This document shows positions 51,953-63,745 of a DNA stretch of 64,000 nucleotides, piece after piece. The notes under the pieces are model-generated. The model had not been told where the DNA came from and made no database searches. It was given only the letters and a program-made list of their open reading frames with translations. Both the position numbers and the translations under genes were made by a program. The number at the start of each line of letters is the position of its first letter. Positions within the stretch are counted from its first letter, which is position 1. Source of the stretch: Stercorarius parasiticus (Eukaryota > Chordata > Aves > Charadriiformes > Stercorariidae); NCBI GenBank assembly GCA_013396915.1, contig VWZL01001289.1, positions 310,001 to 374,000 of the forward strand, read 5' to 3'.

Positions 51953-54900
51953 ATTTCCTAGCCAACACTGCCTTACTATGTCATCAAAATTCATGAAAGC
52001 ATTACTGAATTGAGTCCCGAATTACCTCAACCCAGAAAGGCAGAAAATTTCATCAGAAAACACTCTAGCAATTTGGGGGAATAGGTGCTGATGTGCTGAC
52101 CAGTTTCTCAGTCAGCTTCATGGTATGCTCACTTCTAGCAATAGTTGCTTGTATTAAAATATAAACAATTTCATCCCATTCTACTGTATACAGATACTAA
52201 GAAGATTCCCTGTTTGCCTGGACAGTGTATTAAAAGAAAAGAAAGAAACATTACACATCTACTTAATCATTCACTAAGCATTTAAGGACACTTGTCATTC
52301 ACAAGTTTATACAAGCAAACCAGAAACAAAAGTAATCAGGCAAGTATCAGATAATCAAACTGTATCTCATTCAAGCCAGTTAATGGGCGATTAGAGCATG
52401 TACTAAAGCAAAGATAACTGAATAGGCAATTTCGTTTATGAAATTTTGCTAGCTCTGCCAATCCTACTGTCATTAAAAAAAAAAAATGCATTTGTTTCCT
52501 TAGCAGTAGATTTCACTTTCACTTTTTCTTCCTCTTAATGACTGGCATGCTTCAACAGCCTTTCAGGCTTTATTAACAGATTCCGAATGAAGTGACACTA
52601 AAGAGCAGCTATATTTACTTCATCTAGCACTCTTTCACCATACTATATATCCCTAAGTAGAGAAACAGATTAAATCTTTCAAATGTATTTTCACAGATCA
52701 CGTATTAAAGACACTGTCAACTTCAAAATACTTCCAGAGAAGGTTGGTATAAATACTTAAAGATAAGACAACACTGTGTTTACACTACTACAGAAGAGTA
52801 GCTGTAGCAATGCAATACTGGAATTGATACCTACCTACTATCACTGTTAGAACTGTCTTGTAACATCAAGCCACAAATGACTTTAAAAACATACAGAAGC
52901 TGCACTTACATGCACATGCACAATCATGCAGACTACAGCATGATACTACATTACTTGGAATGAAAAAAACATGCCTAACAAGTAATTCATCAATTACTAT
53001 CATATTAACTTATCTACAAGTCCTAGCAGAAGGGGTGATATAGCCTGTACAGAGACCTCCCAAGAAAGCACGTCATCATTCTTGTAAGAGCACATTGCCT
53101 ACTGTTTTTATCTTAAAGGGTGATCCAAGAGGATAAATTCCTAGGTCACCTTAATCCAGTCATTAGACTTGACAGTCAAGACCTTTAATCACTTATGGTA
53201 GTGTGCCTTTGAGCATCACCTGACGTTTTCTTTTCCAAGAACTAGAGCAATGCCTACATCTAGCAATGAAGATAAAAAAAAAACCTACAATGAATGCAGA
53301 ATACCTCTTTAATTAAATTAGTATCATGAAAAGTTAAGTGACAGCAATCTTTTATTGTGCACAAGTATTAAACGCACCCTACAAACTTCTTTAACAGCTA
53401 ATGCATAAGGGTAAAGAGCTTAAAGCTCACGTTCGGTACAAAAACTTGGTTAAGAGTTGTGTACAGGGGTTACCCAGAGGGTAAGTTAGTCTGAAGAAAT
53501 CAAGAACCTGTAATTTCCAGATGGGTACTCACTGAAAGCAAACAAAGTGAACTTCCAGAACTTCTAGTATTCTCCATCTCAAGACTGATGTACAAACCTA
53601 ACCTCTTCTGCCTCCAAGAAGGCTGTTGGAATTGTGAATTCCACTTAATATTTTACAGAAGTATTCAAATGTATCTCCAACTAGCATCTAGTAATGAAAA
53701 GCCTAACTGAAAATTCAAAATTAGCGCTTAAGTACACAACTGAGTTTTGGGCCAATGGGACCAACTCAGTCAAGAAAATTTCAGTAATAATTACTACACG
53801 ACATTAGACATTTAACTCATGGGTTTCTGCCATTCACGAAGCGTGCTCAGTTTGCTTATGCTTTCAAAGGTGAAACAGAATCTGAACAGTATTTTTTATT
53901 CCACGTGGAAAACTGCAGCCTATACCTGGTTTACCTGGTATCTGAAGAACATGCTTCAACGTTCTGGGATCTTTAAATTCATGTATCAACCACATTTAGA
54001 CTAGGAGGCACATGATCAGGTTTTTACAATAACTGTGTACTGGAATTGTTTCCCAAGGAAGTAGTTGTCTCAATTGCAACAGACACAAAAGCAAAATTAA
54101 TGGGAATTTAGTAGCCAACCACATAACGGAAGTTACTGTCTTTATATGAATTGGAACATTTAATATGTGCTGTCTCAAACTGTCTGCAACTCCAAGAGAA
54201 CCATATCTTCCTCAAGCAACTCAACAGTACTTGTTGCAGCTCCCATATATGCTGCTCAGTAAAAAATTATTTTGTCTAGAGATGATTCTCCTAAAACATC
54301 CCATCTTCTTGCACACAGGACAGTTCTACTGCTATTAGTGACATTTTTTGAGCAATGTATCAGTAACTGCTGAGGATCCAAACAGATATTCCTGGTTCTC
54401 CACAAGGGAACTCCACTCAGGCAATCCATCACAGTAAGATAATAAAAAGGCACATAAGCACATCCAGAGATCTTTAAGCAATGAGTGCCCATCCATGAGG
54501 TTTAGTGGCTCCTTCTCACATGCACACTGAAGATCATTTCTAAAGTGCAGGCTTGACTATACTACCTCCACATTCCAAGCAAGGTTTTTGCACATACACT
54601 GTGCAGTCATAAAGGCAGCCTGTTCGTATCATTTTCACTTTGACACTCATGAATGTTTTCTCCTAACTACCCCTTCCTTATTGCTGGTGGCATTTTTAGC
54701 AAACATCCAAACAGTGGCCACTACCATTATCATACAAAAACTAACTATAATAAAGGCTTACTTTCCTAACTGGGAAATAACTTTAATCTTGCTTGGAAAG
54801 AAATACCAATGAAACCCTACGTCACTCTTATCAGTGCTTTTCATCCTTCACTCTGTAACAAGCTCCTCAATGAAAGCAAAGCCCAAACAGAAAGAGATTG

Positions 54901-56032
54901 AAACTTTACACACATTTCTTGCTTGCCACTAGAAGCACTTTAATTTACATGGTTTCATTAAAAGTCCCAGCATTAACAATCTGTTCTCCAAGCTTCATGT
55001 TAACTTCTTACTTCTCAATAGTTTGGACTTCATAGCTTGCTATTAAAAATGAACAGATGCAAATGCCAGATCATTCTCTCATTTCAAGAGGGACAACTTA
55101 GTCATTGAAAAAAAAAATCATTGCTCTGTCTTGTTCTCTCTCCCTTAGTACACTTTAGAGTAAAATCATGATGGAACACATGAGTAGGTAAAACATCTAA
55201 ACAAGGAAGCTCTCTGACAGGCTCTAGATCCGCATCCCTCCACGAGAACAGAATGCAGGCAGATCACAACATTTTAAAAACCAGGAACAAAACAAGTTTA
55301 GTATGCAGAGAATATGGTCCAAATTAGACTCAGTTCTGTCAGGTTTTTGCCACGAGATTCACATTTCAAAGCAGCCTACAAGAACGTTTGAACACATGAC
55401 CATTATGCCACCAAAAATCCCACCAACAAGGTAAACACGAATTAGTCTTTATATCAGAGACTGTGTTTCCTTTTGACTGCTTATGTGTGTTACACAACAG
55501 CTAATCATCTGCCCTGGACCCAAGGAAAAAAGTAGTCATAATGTTACCTGAAATAAAAGCTTTCAAAACCAGAAGTAGTTTAGAGAGGAGATGTTGCTTT
55601 ATTTAATGTTGGGTGCCGGGGGGAAACCCACAAATCTAGCACACCTTACTGGGGATATTCACCCACTATTTATACACAAAAGATTTACATGCATATTAAA
55701 TTTTGTTGCATCGGCAAAACACTTCTGTGCAAGCGTGAGCTTCTCGGTGGTCGTTTGGGTAAGGAGACCCTTCCTCACATTATCCTTTTAAGGTATTGAG
55801 TCATCTCAGAACAGTAAAAGTTTACTGTAAGTTTGCCAACTTCTTGAGGATGATAAGGATGTTCCTTGAAGTAGCCACAGCTCTGTCCTAATTGGTATAG
55901 GAGTACATACATACTTGACACATAGAAGAACTTTGAAGTGATTAACTACTTCTTGTTATCCTATCCTTGGCGACTAGCTACTTCTGGCTTTCTCCTCATT
56001 ATCACCAACTGTAACATCAGCTCAGTGACGAA

Positions 56033-56085
56033 CTATTTTCTCACACAGTACAAACGTCAGTAATTAGCTATTTTCTCACACAGTA
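56033..56085 (+). repeat. 18-base direct repeat, period 35
   Basis: CTATTTTCTCACACAGTA occurs at 56033-56050 and again at 56068-56085. The intervening bases are less similar. Probably a decayed local duplication in intron 1. Confidence 0.9.
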
Positions 56086-59000
56086 AGAAGGTTAGTAGGA
56101 AGCAAACAACATTTTAGTTAGCATGTCATTATAAACAAAGCAGAGGCCTGTCTTTGGTAACAATAATACAAATAGTATCAAATGTCTTACTCTCAATAAA
56201 TCATAATCTGATAGGTATCATAGTCTTATATAGACTCCCACAGCACTCAGCAGAATGTGTACAGCAGAGGAACTCCTAGAGAAAGAACACCATGGAAGCT
56301 TTCCGTATCTGAGAAAGGCTTTTCTACAATGACAGTGACAACCAATGAGTTCATTCATTGCACAGTGTGAAGATGCAGTGCTTCTTCAACTCTCCATACA
56401 AAGAGGAAGTCTGCCATGCTACACAAAGCCACACAACCTAGGAAGAAATTACAGAATCTTGTTGCTGACACTGGCTGTAATTACACATCAATCTCAGTAC
56501 AAACACCATGATAAATGTACATTAGTCATCTTCATACTCAATCAAGAAGACTAGCTTTCTCTAAGAAGAGATTCACACTTTTTCTGATGTTCTGTAATTA
56601 AAATTAAGTACAGAAGCCTACATTTTGAGGCCACATTCTCCAACAAAACAGTGTTTTTTACAACATTACTACAAAATTATTTGCAGAGTGTACAGGTGGT
56701 ACCAACACATTTTACCTTTTGATCTGGACTAACTATAATCCAAAAAAGATTCCAGTGTTCAAGATTAGTGCCAACACGAAAACAGCTGAAAGTCAAGAGC
56801 TCTAAGAAAAGAATTCCTGACTTAGAAGATCAAGGTGAAGGCAGGCATTCTCAGTCTCAACCAATGACTTGTACAGGGTTCAAATCTGTACCTCTTCAAA
56901 GTTAACCTTTCTAATAAGAAGTTCAGGTTTTGAAGATTATTTCTTCATTTATCACTGGGTGAGACACAGAAAAAAACCCTGTTTATTTAGATATGTAATT
57001 TTCTTCTTGGATGCAACTCTCAATCCCATTAAAGTAACACTTGCTCATTAACTTCTAGCTGGGAAATTAAGTTAGAGCAGCAAGGTTTCTCTTCTGTTGC
57101 AGTTCTCAGAAGTCTTCTAATCAGGTAAATAAAAGTTCATAGTGTCTTCTAGTTGATATTTAGGATTACCTGACACTTTCGTAAAAAATGTGTCGAAATA
57201 AAAAGCTGCACTGAAATCCTTAGAAGCATGAAAAGACTCATCCATCTCTATGCTGATTAGATGAGAGTGGTCAAGTACCTCCTGTATGATGGTATGGGCT
57301 TCTATAGCACAGGCAACTGAAGTTCAGCAACAGTGGTGCCAGGGAGCGCAAATGACTATCTGCAGCTTGTAAGGATACCTGTAATGAAGAACTTGTTATT
57401 ATCTGAACCTTCTGTAATCAACAACAAAAGTCCAAAAAAATAAATGCAATAGCCGAGTATATCAGGGCAGTTAATTTAACCACTAAGTGATTAGGAATGG
57501 AGATCCATTTAACATCTTTCAAAGAAGAGAATCATTTCATAACTTCTGTCAATATAAATTATATCAACATTTGATCACATTTCATCACTGGAAATCCACA
57601 TAATTTAGTTGTCAGTCTAGGCCATGCATCAAGTGTGTTCTGCATCTATGAGTCTGTGGGGTTTTTTTACTATAAAAAGAAACATTGTTTCAAAGAGCTT
57701 CCAGATTAATTAAAAAAGTGTAAGTACTAAACTATCCTAACTAGGTTACATGAATAAATGTACATGCCACAAAATATAGCCTTAAAGCTGGCTGCAGTTT
57801 CTTGCAGGTTATATTATGTTTTTCCAGCTTTGTAATACTGAAGTCATACATACAAAATAGTATAAAGTCTTCTGTTTCCGCATGTGCTTCAGCTTTTCCA
57901 TCAGTTTGCTTAGGTGCTTTCAATAGCGAAGATAATGGTACCAAGGAATGGTGAGTTGCATCAGTAGCTTTACAGTAAAAATTTAACAAGAAGGAAACAG
58001 CTTCCCCAATCATATAAAAAACTTGTTAATAGGGCTACCAAATCTACTGCCAGCTGAGTTCAAAGTATAATCCACGCATGTTTCAGGAATTCCGGAATAC
58101 TGTCTCATCATATCTGCCCTGGAGACTCCAGATGACTCTCTCTCATCAAGCTACAGAGCTACTTGCTACCAGCTTCATAGAAGAATGGCAATCACTTCCT
58201 TTCTAAAGCTTCTTCAAATTGTTTTTCCAAAACTGCTCCAGTTGAAGATTTCTCACACCAAGATTCTGCCTGAAGCAGATGGGGTTTGGACAGCTGCAGC
58301 TGAAAATGTTTGCAATTTTCCAAACAAAATAAAGCTGGGAAGAGACTATGTTAAGAAACTCAATTGTTTTATGAATAGGTTTAGCACTCCTATTCTTTGG
58401 GGAAAGACTCCAGAAAAAAATGCTTTTCTATCCTTCTGGAAATTCACCCCAAGCTGTAAATATTTAAGAAGCCCTTAAAACATACAGTTTACAAAACCTG
58501 AAACTTAGCAGCTTGAATTCACACAAGATTCTTTCCACTGCTCACATGCCAGTCTGGGTCAGCAGAAATTAAAGAGGTCTTGTATAAGAAAGGCTGTAGA
58601 TAAACCACGTTATGTCCTATTGCCAGATTTATAACTGTGTTTCACTGAGGCTGCTTTATCACAAGGATGCTCTCGTGCAAAACTAAAGCTGCTCCAGTCC
58701 TCCTTCCCCTCTACTGTTTCTGTTAAATTTACTGAAACAAAACCCTAAGCGCTTGGGCATCGCAGCATGGGCCTGACAAACTATACTAAGAGTCAACTTG
58801 CACAGCTAAGTGACACGATACATGCTGCCATACTTCTTGTGCATAAAAGCAGAGCTGAATTTCTTGTAATTAAGTAAGCCTGATTTGCAACAACTTTCAC
58901 ATCAAGTAAATAAATGGCTTCACCACTCTCACTTCCACCTGCTGACTTTGTTCTCCCATGAAAAAGGTTTGGGGTCTTCCTCACCATCAAGATTGGTAAC

Positions 59001-60071
59001 TTCAAAAGCAATTTCAGTCCCTGCCTCTTACGTATACTGTGAAGAAGTGTTTGGGCCCCGATGTCCTTAAACTCCAGCAAGCACTATGGAAAAGCCACTT
59101 TAAATGATGGCTTCTGTAACAACAATAGCCACTTAGAAGTATTCACTGAATTCAAATTTCAACAGGGTGGTAGAGGATGATGGAAGAAGCCAACAGAAGA
59201 TGACATTATTTTTTATATCCCATAAACAATTCATACTGCTGAAATACAACAGTGCACACGTTTAGTTCTATGTGAAACACAAATTGGTATTAATACCCCT
59301 AGAGTCTTCTGGACAACCTTAAGTTCTCTGGCAAGTTTCAAATTTAAATAAACCTCAACATATTTTTACTGCTCAATTTTTCCAGCATCTTAACTGAAAG
59401 TTAGAAATACCACAACAACTATAGCTTGGTCCTATAGAAAATCTGCTCTGCTGGGTCAAGATGCCAAGAATTTGTCTACTATATCTCGTTCAATTTCATT
59501 AATGAAATCAAGAACTGCTATTCTCATCAAGAAGTGCTACATAGGTTCTCCATTTAGGACAGGCAGAGAGCACGCTGCCAGAAGACAGTGTGTGTTGCCT
59601 TGCTTTTCTGAATTTTAGACCAACTCCACACAACGCACTGTAATTCACGAGTTTATTCAGAGTTAACATAAAACAACACAGATAAAGCATTAGATGAGAA
59701 CAGACTATGGTGAAGCAAGGTTAAGATATGATTTATTACAGCATAGGGAAATATTTGTGCCCCTCCAAGAAACTCCTTCCAGCCAATGATCCAACAACGA
59801 AATCAGACTTCTCTGGCTAGCCACAGACTAGATTATGGCACCACAGTAAAGGCATAGAGTACTACTCCCTCTCCTCAGAAAGTTCTACCTCAGTGTACAG
59901 AATGACTCTCCTTCTCTGGCCGACAGTTAGTTATTCAGTTCTGCAGAACTGTGGACCCCCAGAGAATCCAGGTTGTCCTCACAGACCAGACCAAGTTATA
60001 AAGTAATACTATCTTGCTCACTCTTCAGTGCCACATGTAGCGCCAGTAAGAGCTAAAAACCAGAAACCAGT

Positions 60072-60101
60072 CTGTATTGCTTTTTTCTGTATTGCTTTTT
60101 T
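60072..60101 (+). repeat. Exact 15-base tandem duplication
   Basis: CTGTATTGCTTTTTT occurs twice in direct succession (60072-60086 and 60087-60101), which suggests a recent replication-slippage event in intron 1. Confidence 0.95.
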
Positions 60102-62284
60102 CCTGGTTTTAGAAGAAAAAAAAACAGTACTACAAAATACTACGTTAATCACAACACTACGTTTTCATCAGTAGTTCTAGGGTATTTCAACCCTTAAGAG
60201 CAGAAGCATGAAGTACTACTCATTTAAGGTCCTGCATTTGTGTTTGAAGGTCAGACAACAGCAAATTGGAGTATACCACAAACTACATTAACTGGACATG
60301 GATACCTCTAAAGAACTGCAAAATAATGGCTCTAGCTCAACATGTTAGTTGAAGCCTCTTCTCTACTGCAAGCTAAGAACACAAAGTTCTTTAAATTCAG
60401 CCCACACATGGTGACTCGCTTAGGTTTCTGTACCCTTATAACCTCATATACACACTATTTTTTAGAAGAAAGGTTATTTAGCCAGTCTCCTGGTAGCCAC
60501 CACTTGCAAGATCCGAATATTTCTAGAAGTTCCCAGAGAGACTACACTAAGCAGTACTCCATAGCAAGATCCGAGTTCTACCAGCAGACTGCACAGATTT
60601 AACCATACTGAGTGCTAAACGGATAAACCAGGAAGAGATCTGGACTAGATAATGACTTTTCCAACACATGCAGGAATTTTCAGTTTTTTCCATATTGCCC
60701 ACCTCGGTATAACTGCCTTCTATTCATCTCACATTTAACTGAAATGCCCTTTTTTATTCTTTTTTTGTTTTATCACAATCCTGAGAGAATTGAAGTTGTT
60801 TACAGTTGCCTCTGCTCATGTCTCTCAACATCCAGTTTTACTTGTGCAAGAGCAATCCTTCTGACCTTTTTTCTACTTACTAGCACCATGGGATCAGAAA
60901 AGCAATCTATAACCACCAAGCAAACTTCAGAATTAATTATGGTAATTGCAAGCAAATGGACATAAGTGGTGAGTGAAAAAGAAGTCCCTAATTCTTCACC
61001 AAACACGATCCCAACTGTATCCTAAACTGGATAAACTAAATACTAAACCCACAAATGCTGCTCATGTAGGCAACTTCAGCTCTAATACTTCACTATTCTG
61101 CTTTCTTAAGCAAGACATCTGTTATCTAAAATGTTCAAGTTAATTGGTCTGGCCACTGACAGACTACATATAAAAGCACAAGTCATTACAAGCTTATCTT
61201 CCCTGCTTCTCAGGTAGAACTTGTGTCCCACATCAAGCTCTGCACTGAAAGAATTGTGCTGGCATAGCCCAGAGCTAAACAACTTACACAACTTCAAGGC
61301 TGACGTTCCTTGATTTGGTCCCTTCAGAGAAACACGAGATCGTCCATCACGGTCTTAACAGACACATCCTCACATATGCTTGCTCTCACCAAACTGCAGA
61401 ACACAAAAAATTTGCTGATTTGCTATGGGGTTCATAATCTAGGCTTAGCATCTAGCCACTAATGCTTACCTCCCAGCCATAGTTAGATCCAGATCCCTCT
61501 TTCTTACTTTTTTCCCCCCTTGTTTGTAAAGATACATACTGCACGTGTTTTGAGGCAGAAATCTCACCACCTTGCATTACATGGCTTAGGTGAACACTCC
61601 AACACTCCTCCATTGTGAGAGAGTGCATCTTAAGAGCCACACTCCCAGAAAAGTGCCACACATCTGATACCTTCCTTGCCAGGCCACAGCTGCGCCTCAA
61701 CGGATGACTCCAGCGCTGAGTACACCTCAGAGTTTATGCAATGCAGCTGGAAACGTTAACACCCTTCAGCAACAAAGATGCAGCCCGAGGCAATCTATTC
61801 AGATCAAAACATATCCGGCACCGGACGGGATGGGAAAGTACTGTCGCACAGCAAGATTCCAGCCATTCACCCCGGTAACACCGGATCCCAGCCTGGATGG
61901 ACCCCTGCCGGTCCCTCCGGGCTGCCAGCTGCTGCCCGGAGCCCACCCTTGACAGGCAGCTGCCCTCGCCTAGAAGGAACAGGACGCACCACCTGTGCCC
62001 GCCCGAACGGACCCCACTCACGCGGGAGCACCGGGAGGCCACGGCCCGCCATGTCTCCGTCCCACCCCCCCCGACACGCGTGGAGGTGGGAGGGATTCAC
62101 ACCCGGCGGTCCCCAAAAACCGTTACTCGTGGGAGGGGCGCGCCATACCTACCCGAGCGGGTACTGACGGGACACGGGGACTTCGCACCGCCTTCCCGCC
62201 CGCGTCCCGTTTGTGTCGTGTTCCCCCCCGCCACGTGCGGGCCCCGCGGGCGGCGTTCCGCCGTGGAAACGGCCCGCGGTACAC

Positions 62285-62285
62285 N
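62285..62285. other. Single ambiguous base (N)
   Basis: One undetermined base in the intron 1 part of the CpG island. It does not touch any coding exon. Confidence 0.99.
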
Positions 62286-62665
62286 GGCCGCCCTGTCACT
62301 TCGGCACGGTAACGGTGGGGGCTAGGGGAGGAGCCTCCCGCCGCTCAGGTGGGAAAACAAACACACAAAGAGGCCTCCCCGGCCCCGGCTCATCCCCTGG
62401 GGAAAAAGCGGGCAGAAGAGCGTGGGGAACGGCCGCGCCGGAGCCTCTTATCAGGCCTGAGGCCGCGGCTGCCTCCTGCCCCCCCTTCGCCTCCCCCAAG
62501 GCCCGACGGGACGGGAGTAAACAAAAGCGAGAGCCAGAGGCAGACAGACGGGCGGGGATGGGGACCCCGCCGCCGGGCCGCACAAAGAGCCGAGCCCGAG
62601 AGGGGAGGGGGAAACCTCCACCCTCCCCACCCCTGCCATCCAGGTAGGGGCGTCTCCCGCCTCAC

Positions 62666-62818
62666 CTGCTTGCCCCGGTAGAAGAGGCGCTGGCGGTCGG
62701 GGCTGACGCGGAAGGTCTCCTGGATCTTCTCCCGCAGGCACTCGATCTTGGTAAGGCGGCTCAGGTCGTCGATGGTCTGTGTCTCGGTGCCGTCGATGGT
62801 GCGGACTTGGATCCACAT
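62666..62818 (-). CDS. UHRF2: UHRF2 coding exon 1 (start codon, N-terminal ubiquitin-like domain)
   Basis: This exon encodes residues 1-51, beginning [10 protein letters not shown] and ending QRLFYRGKQ, the first two thirds of the ubiquitin-like domain. The MWIQVRT start is diagnostic of the UHRF family, and the exon length equals the 51 residues I recall for the first coding exon of human UHRF2. The ATG lies in a good context, CCCACCATGT, with A at -3. The donor is CAG followed by GTGAGG, and the exon ends in phase 0. The middle of the exon ([17 protein letters not shown]) looks more like UHRF1 than mammalian UHRF2. The exon lies inside the CpG island. The frame stays open past the donor into intron 1, but that extension is proline- and glycine-rich and has no UHRF similarity. 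Confidence 0.97.
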
Positions 62819-63020
62819 GGTGGGCGCTCTCCCACTCGCTCGGCCAGCCGCCGGGGAAGGAGAAAGGGAGGTCCCGGGGCAGGGGGTGGAGAAGGGGTCC
62901 GCTCCCCGGGTGCGCGTCTGCGGCGAGCGAGGGAGAAGGGGAGGGGGCCGGGCGCTTCCCCCGCTCTTTGTTCGGCTCGGTGGGGCAGGATTTTCAAATC
63001 CCGCGGAACGGGCGCCAGCC

Positions 63021-63224
63021 NNNNNNNNNNNNNNNNNNNNNNNNNNNNNNNNNNNNNNNNNNNNNNNNNNNNNNNNNNNNNNNNNNNNNNNNNNNNNNNN
63101 NNNNNNNNNNNNNNNNNNNNNNNNNNNNNNNNNNNNNNNNNNNNNNNNNNNNNNNNNNNNNNNNNNNNNNNNNNNNNNNNNNNNNNNNNNNNNNNNNNNN
63201 NNNNNNNNNNNNNNNNNNNNNNNN
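63021..63224. other. Assembly gap of 204 N in the UHRF2 promoter region
   Basis: An uninterrupted run of N replaces sequence inside the CpG island, about 200 bases upstream of the UHRF2 start codon. Flanking sequence on both sides is extremely G+C-rich, which typically causes sequencing drop-out. Reading frames that appear to cross it are artefacts of the N run. A further single undetermined base is at 62285. Confidence 0.99.
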
Positions 63225-63745
63225 CCTCAACGGCCGTGAGGCGACAACAACACCGGGGAGGGGGGCGCGGCCCCGCCCCCCGCCGGCCCCGCCCCCTACG
63301 CCCTCCCCGGCCGGCGGCTGGCGCGAGGCCTTGCGGGGATGGAGGCGGGGGAAGGCTTGGCGCGCGCTGGGGGAAGCGACCGTTAACGTCTCCATGGTGG
63401 CCGAGCGGGACCGTCGCCTCGGCTCCCCCCCGGCCCGGAGGCTGGCAGGCGCTACAGAATGGCGGAATATCCGTAGGCCGCGAGGACAACAGTGTCCGCT
63501 GGTGAAACCCGTCTCCCAGCGTTTCCGAAGATTTAAAATCTCGACCCAGCCAGATTTAGCTCTACACAAAAAATACAGATTAAGTCTGTCTGTTTCTGTT
63601 ACGTTTGATAGCTGAAAACCTGGGGCAAGGCAAGAAAAAGCAAGCCTCGTTTACATGTCAAATCTAATGCGGGTTTGACTTTCTGTATTTTTCTAGATTG
63701 GCTAATTCTGCAAGTTGACATCAGAAAAATGAGGATTCACCATGC
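63225..63745. other. UHRF2 5' flanking sequence
   Basis: The first 300 bases are the upstream shoulder of the CpG island, with GC boxes. The remainder is unremarkable A+T-richer sequence. On the minus strand an ATG whose A is at 63395 lies in a near-ideal initiation context (GGCCACCATGG) and opens a frame that runs into the gap. It has no recognisable homology and could be an upstream open reading frame or simply chance. An ATTGG (reverse CCAAT) occurs at 63697-63701 but is far from the start codon. Confidence 0.6.

Larger units (their letters stand above)
47878..62665 (-). other. UHRF2: UHRF2 intron 1 (14.8 kb)
   Basis: The intron is bounded by GTGAGG at its 5' end and ACAG at its 3' end. 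Its first 0.8 kb belongs to the CpG island. The rest is A+T-rich non-coding sequence without a recognisable gene, CR1 copy or LTR. Short open frames here, including those near 49.1-49.8, 54.3, 58.2 and 61.7 kb, show no family similarity. Small local repeats are listed separately. Confidence 0.85.
1..63020 (-). other. UHRF2: UHRF2 gene, 5' portion (exons 1-5 and introns 1-5)
   Basis: UHRF2 is a nuclear E3 ubiquitin ligase and chromatin reader. Its tandem Tudor and PHD modules bind histone H3 tails carrying lysine-9 methylation, its SRA domain binds modified cytosine, and its RING domain ubiquitinates targets. Only the N-terminal 329 residues are encoded here. Coding exon lengths are 153, 243, 263, 219 and 110 bases, and the splice phases (0, 0, 2, 2, 1) join into one open frame. 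UHRF2 is preferred over its paralogue UHRF1 because of the long insert inside the first Tudor, the PSTS..SDC stretch before the YHIKYDE motif, and the DARDVSIGAWFEAHI segment, all of which match UHRF2. The PHD, SRA and RING exons are not seen and are expected below position 1. The 5' boundary is placed arbitrarily at the assembly gap because the transcription start cannot be seen. Confidence 0.95.
61850..63520. promoter_or_regulatory. UHRF2: CpG island over the UHRF2 promoter and first coding exon
   Basis: Sequence composition changes sharply here from A+T-rich to strongly G+C-rich with many CpG dinucleotides, then returns to A+T-rich near 63.52 kb. The island surrounds coding exon 1 on the minus strand, as expected for a housekeeping-type chromatin gene. 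GC boxes of the CCCCGCCCC type occur at 63271-63280 and 63287-63296, with a G-rich run at 63255-63270. A CACGTG E-box lies at 62232-62237 within intron 1. There is no convincing TATA box in the readable part. The transcription start most likely lies between the start codon and the GC boxes, which overlaps the assembly gap. Factor binding is inferred from motifs only. Confidence 0.85.

Noticed and set aside
61734..62650. Overlapping open frames in all frames of the CpG island
   Set aside because: High G+C lowers stop-codon frequency, giving long Pro/Gly/Arg/Ala-rich frames by chance. Only the MWIQVRT frame of exon 1 has homology, and its extension past the donor is intronic.
62748..63615. Frames of 160-280 codons crossing the N run
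   Set aside because: They are open only because the N bases contain no stop codons. They are not evidence of protein coding.
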